Positions 45,161 through 47,189 of a stretch of DNA of 47,189 nucleotides are shown here, piece by piece. The stretch is from NCBI GenBank assembly GCA_002633005.1, contig NMRA01000456.1, positions 318,631 through 365,819 of the forward strand, in the 5' to 3' direction. Both the position numbers and the translations under genes were made by a program. The notes under the pieces are model-generated. The model was not told the origin of the DNA. It made no database searches and saw nothing but the letters and a program-made list of their open reading frames with translations. Each line of letters opens with the position of its first letter. Position 1 is the stretch's first letter. Source of the DNA: Phoronis australis. Lineage: Eukaryota > Phoronida > Phoronidae.

Positions 45161-45762
45161 TGATTTGTCGGCGAGGTTCGACTATGCAACTGAATTCAGT
45201 ATTTCCGTTGCACAAGTGCAAGCTGCGTTAGGGTTGCTTCATAAAAGGGACAGAAATCTGGTCAAACATTTCTGCTGAAAAAAAGTTTAGCTAGGTATCA
45301 TGAGCGCATATCACACTGCAGAAATATTTTAGATATTATCTCGGCATCCAGCAGATATGTGTAGATTCTCAGACAATGTTTGCTCAAATGAGCTATTTTT
45401 CAGAAATAGTTGCATAGATTGCAAGACTAAATTTGACAAGAGTCGTAAAAGGACAATAAACTGCTTTGTAATTTCAACCATTTATCGTCGTCATCAGTGG
45501 CGCCCCACTCGAGTAATTCAAGTAAAAGTTCGGCATACTTTCCGAGCTAAATTCGATATTATGGTTCTTAGCGAGTGGTCTTTCCCCTACAGTTGTGTAA
45601 CTCGCCTAAAGCGTCGGTTACACTTGCCCGTTTAGCAGACTTCGTCAGCCGATTTCATAAAGGTGGTTTAAAGTTAAACCTGGTTTAAACTGGACTTAGA
45701 CCAGGTTTAAAGATAATCTGCATTTCATAAAGGTGGTTTAACTTTTAGACCAGTGGTCTAGT
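45161..45762. repeat. 0.6-kb duplicated segment, copy 1
   Basis: About 99% identical to 45764-46362: six base differences and one 3-bp indel noted. It ends exactly at the N at 45763. Confidence 0.95.
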
Positions 45763-46500
45763 NTGATTTGTCGGCGAGGTTCGACTATGCAACTGAATTC
45801 AGTATTTCCGTTGCACAAGTGCAAGCTGCGTTAGGGTTGTTTCATAAAAGGGACAGAAATCTGGTCAAACATTTCTGCTGAAAAAAAGTTTTGCTAGATA
45901 TCATGAGCGCATATCACACTGCAGAAATATTTTAGATATTATCTCGGCATCCAGCAGATATGTGTAGATTCTCAGACAATGTTTGCTCAAATGAGCTATT
46001 TTTCAGAAATAGTTGCATAGATTGGAAGACTAAATTTGACAAGAGTCGTAAAAGGACAATAAACTGCTTTGTAATTTCAACCATTTATCGTCGTCATCAG
46101 TGGCGCCCCACTCGAGTAATTCAAGTAAAAGTTCATACTTTCCGAGCTAAATTCGATATTATGGTTCTTAGCGAGTGGTCTTTCCCCTACAGTTGTGTAA
46201 CTCGCCTAAAGCGTCGGTCACACTTGCCCGTTTAGCAGACTTCGTCAGCCGATTTCATAAAGGTGGTTTAAAGTTAAACCTGGTTTAAACTGGACTTAGA
46301 CCAGGTTTAAAGATAATCTGCATTTCATAAAGGTGGTTTAACTTTTACACCAGTGGTCTAGTAAAACCTGGTTTAACTCCAGTTTAGACCTGGTCTAAGT
46401 CAGTTTTCATTTCACCAACGAGGGCTATATTATTTAGACCTGTATTAAGATCTTAAACCATGTTTAACTTTAGACTTGGTCTGACCCAGGTTTAAGTGTT
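45655..46500. repeat. Cluster of GGTTTAAACC-type palindromic motifs
   Basis: Many copies of AAACCTGGTTTAA, TAGACCAGGTTTAA, AGACCTGGTCTAAG and GGTGGTTTAA in both orientations, able to pair with each other. Part lies in each duplicated copy; the run is longest at 46260-46500. Confidence 0.8.
45764..46362. repeat. 0.6-kb duplicated segment, copy 2
   Basis: Begins immediately after the N with TGATTTGTCGGCGAGGTTCG, the same sequence as 45161. Unlike copy 1, it continues into AAAACCTGGTTTAACTCC. Confidence 0.95.
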
Positions 46501-46630
46501 AAATATGTCAGACTTGCATGGTATAGGTGCAACTGAATGATGCCGCGGAGTGCATTTGCGACGCAGTTTTAGAGCAAAAATGGACTATTTTTTACAATAT
46601 TCAGTTTTACTACGATCAAGATCAAACGTA

Positions 46631-46785
46631 GGAGGGGCGGATCTAGGATTTTTTAAGAGGGGGTGGTCAAGGACTTTTTGAAAGGGGGGGCCAAGTCAAC
46701 AAAATTAATTATAGATTTCATATCACTAAAATCAAGGGAAAAGGGGGACTCAGGATCCCTTGACCCCCTGGATCCGCCTATGCGT
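46631..46785. mobile_element. Short inverted-repeat element with GGCGGATC ends
   Basis: Left GGGGCGGATCTAGG and inverted right CATAGGCGGATCCAGG resemble the ends of the hAT-like element at 12604, also followed inward by G/C runs. About 155 bp, no coding capacity. Target duplication not resolved. Confidence 0.5.
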
Positions 46786-47189
46786 AGACCAGTACGTGCT
46801 GGAGTGTGTCCTGCGGATTCCTCAGAATACGACTGGTCGAGCAGGGCGTCATCGGATTTGACATAAAGCAGCATCCTCTGATTTTTTTGTCTGAGCTCCA
46901 CCTCCACTGTTCTCCGATTTAATGTTGCCAGGAAGGGGTCTTGCCCCCCAGCCACGAAAAATAAACACTAAAATGACAAGGAAATAAATTTGGGCATTTA
47001 TCATGTTACATATACTCGTGAGCATGTTCTTTAATGTATGTGAAATTGGGCGCAGAAATTACAATTTTCCTGATGAGAAAAGCTTTTAGACCTTTTTCAT
47101 AAATGTCTGTACTGATTCTACTAGTGTATGCCATTGTATACCCACGTGATCAAGGTTTCATTGAAACACTTCAATAGTTTCTTTGTTGG

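Noticed and set aside
45357-46235. Two near-identical 91-92 codon frames as a duplicated gene pair
   Set aside because: They lie in the duplicated segment joined at an N and show no domain; probably one non-coding locus in two haplotypes.

Overview
This is a eukaryotic (metazoan) genomic window, AT-rich (estimated by eye, not counted), with short coding exons separated by long introns, GT-AG splice sites and many decayed transposons, SINE-like copies and minisatellites. There are no operons, Shine-Dalgarno sites or CRISPR arrays. Intron-rich conserved gene structure plus an EMI/collagen gene point to an invertebrate animal (for example an invertebrate deuterostome or lophotrochozoan), but the species cannot be fixed from sequence alone. 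Two single Ns (41264 and 45763) show it is a draft assembly.

Layout. (1) 243-19576, plus strand: the last 17 coding exons of a 5-oxoprolinase gene (OPLAH). They splice in frame without any stop into about 778 residues, roughly the C-terminal 60% of the enzyme: the end of the hydantoinase-A half and the whole hydantoinase-B half. The 5' part lies left of the window. (2) 19577-23421: convergent 3' flanks. (3) 37251-23422, minus strand: a complete or nearly complete EMI-domain collagen gene (EMID1/COL26A1-like), with signal peptide, EMI domain split over two exons, linker, interrupted Gly-X-Y region and coiled coil. All junction phases agree as far as the coiled-coil exon; the last exon has two possible solutions. 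A TATA-like box lies about 90 bp upstream of the start codon. (4) 37400-47189: upstream flank with only weak coding candidates, an element bounded by inverted arrays of 21-bp repeats, a foldback element, a SINE copy, and a 0.6-kb duplication that meets at an N and looks like two unmerged haplotypes.

Mobile and repetitive DNA explains much of the rest: a hAT-like element with 8-bp target duplications and a tRNA-like insert (12604-13583), an internally deleted mariner/Tc1 element with TA duplications (28427-29417), two long inverted-repeat foldbacks, two LINE remnants, a SINE family with two copies, a dispersed repeat rich in CCTAGTGGC, and minisatellites with 14-, 28-, 55- and about 82-bp periods. 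The 55-bp array is notable because it is a triplication of the 3' part of OPLAH exon 10 together with its splice donor.

The two genes are not known to work together. OPLAH is a cytosolic enzyme of the gamma-glutamyl (glutathione) cycle; the EMI-collagen product should be secreted to the extracellular matrix. I found no convincing new multi-gene system. The most unusual items are the exon-plus-donor triplication, the nested pentapeptide-like reading frame in the EMI intron, and the 21-bp inverted arrays.
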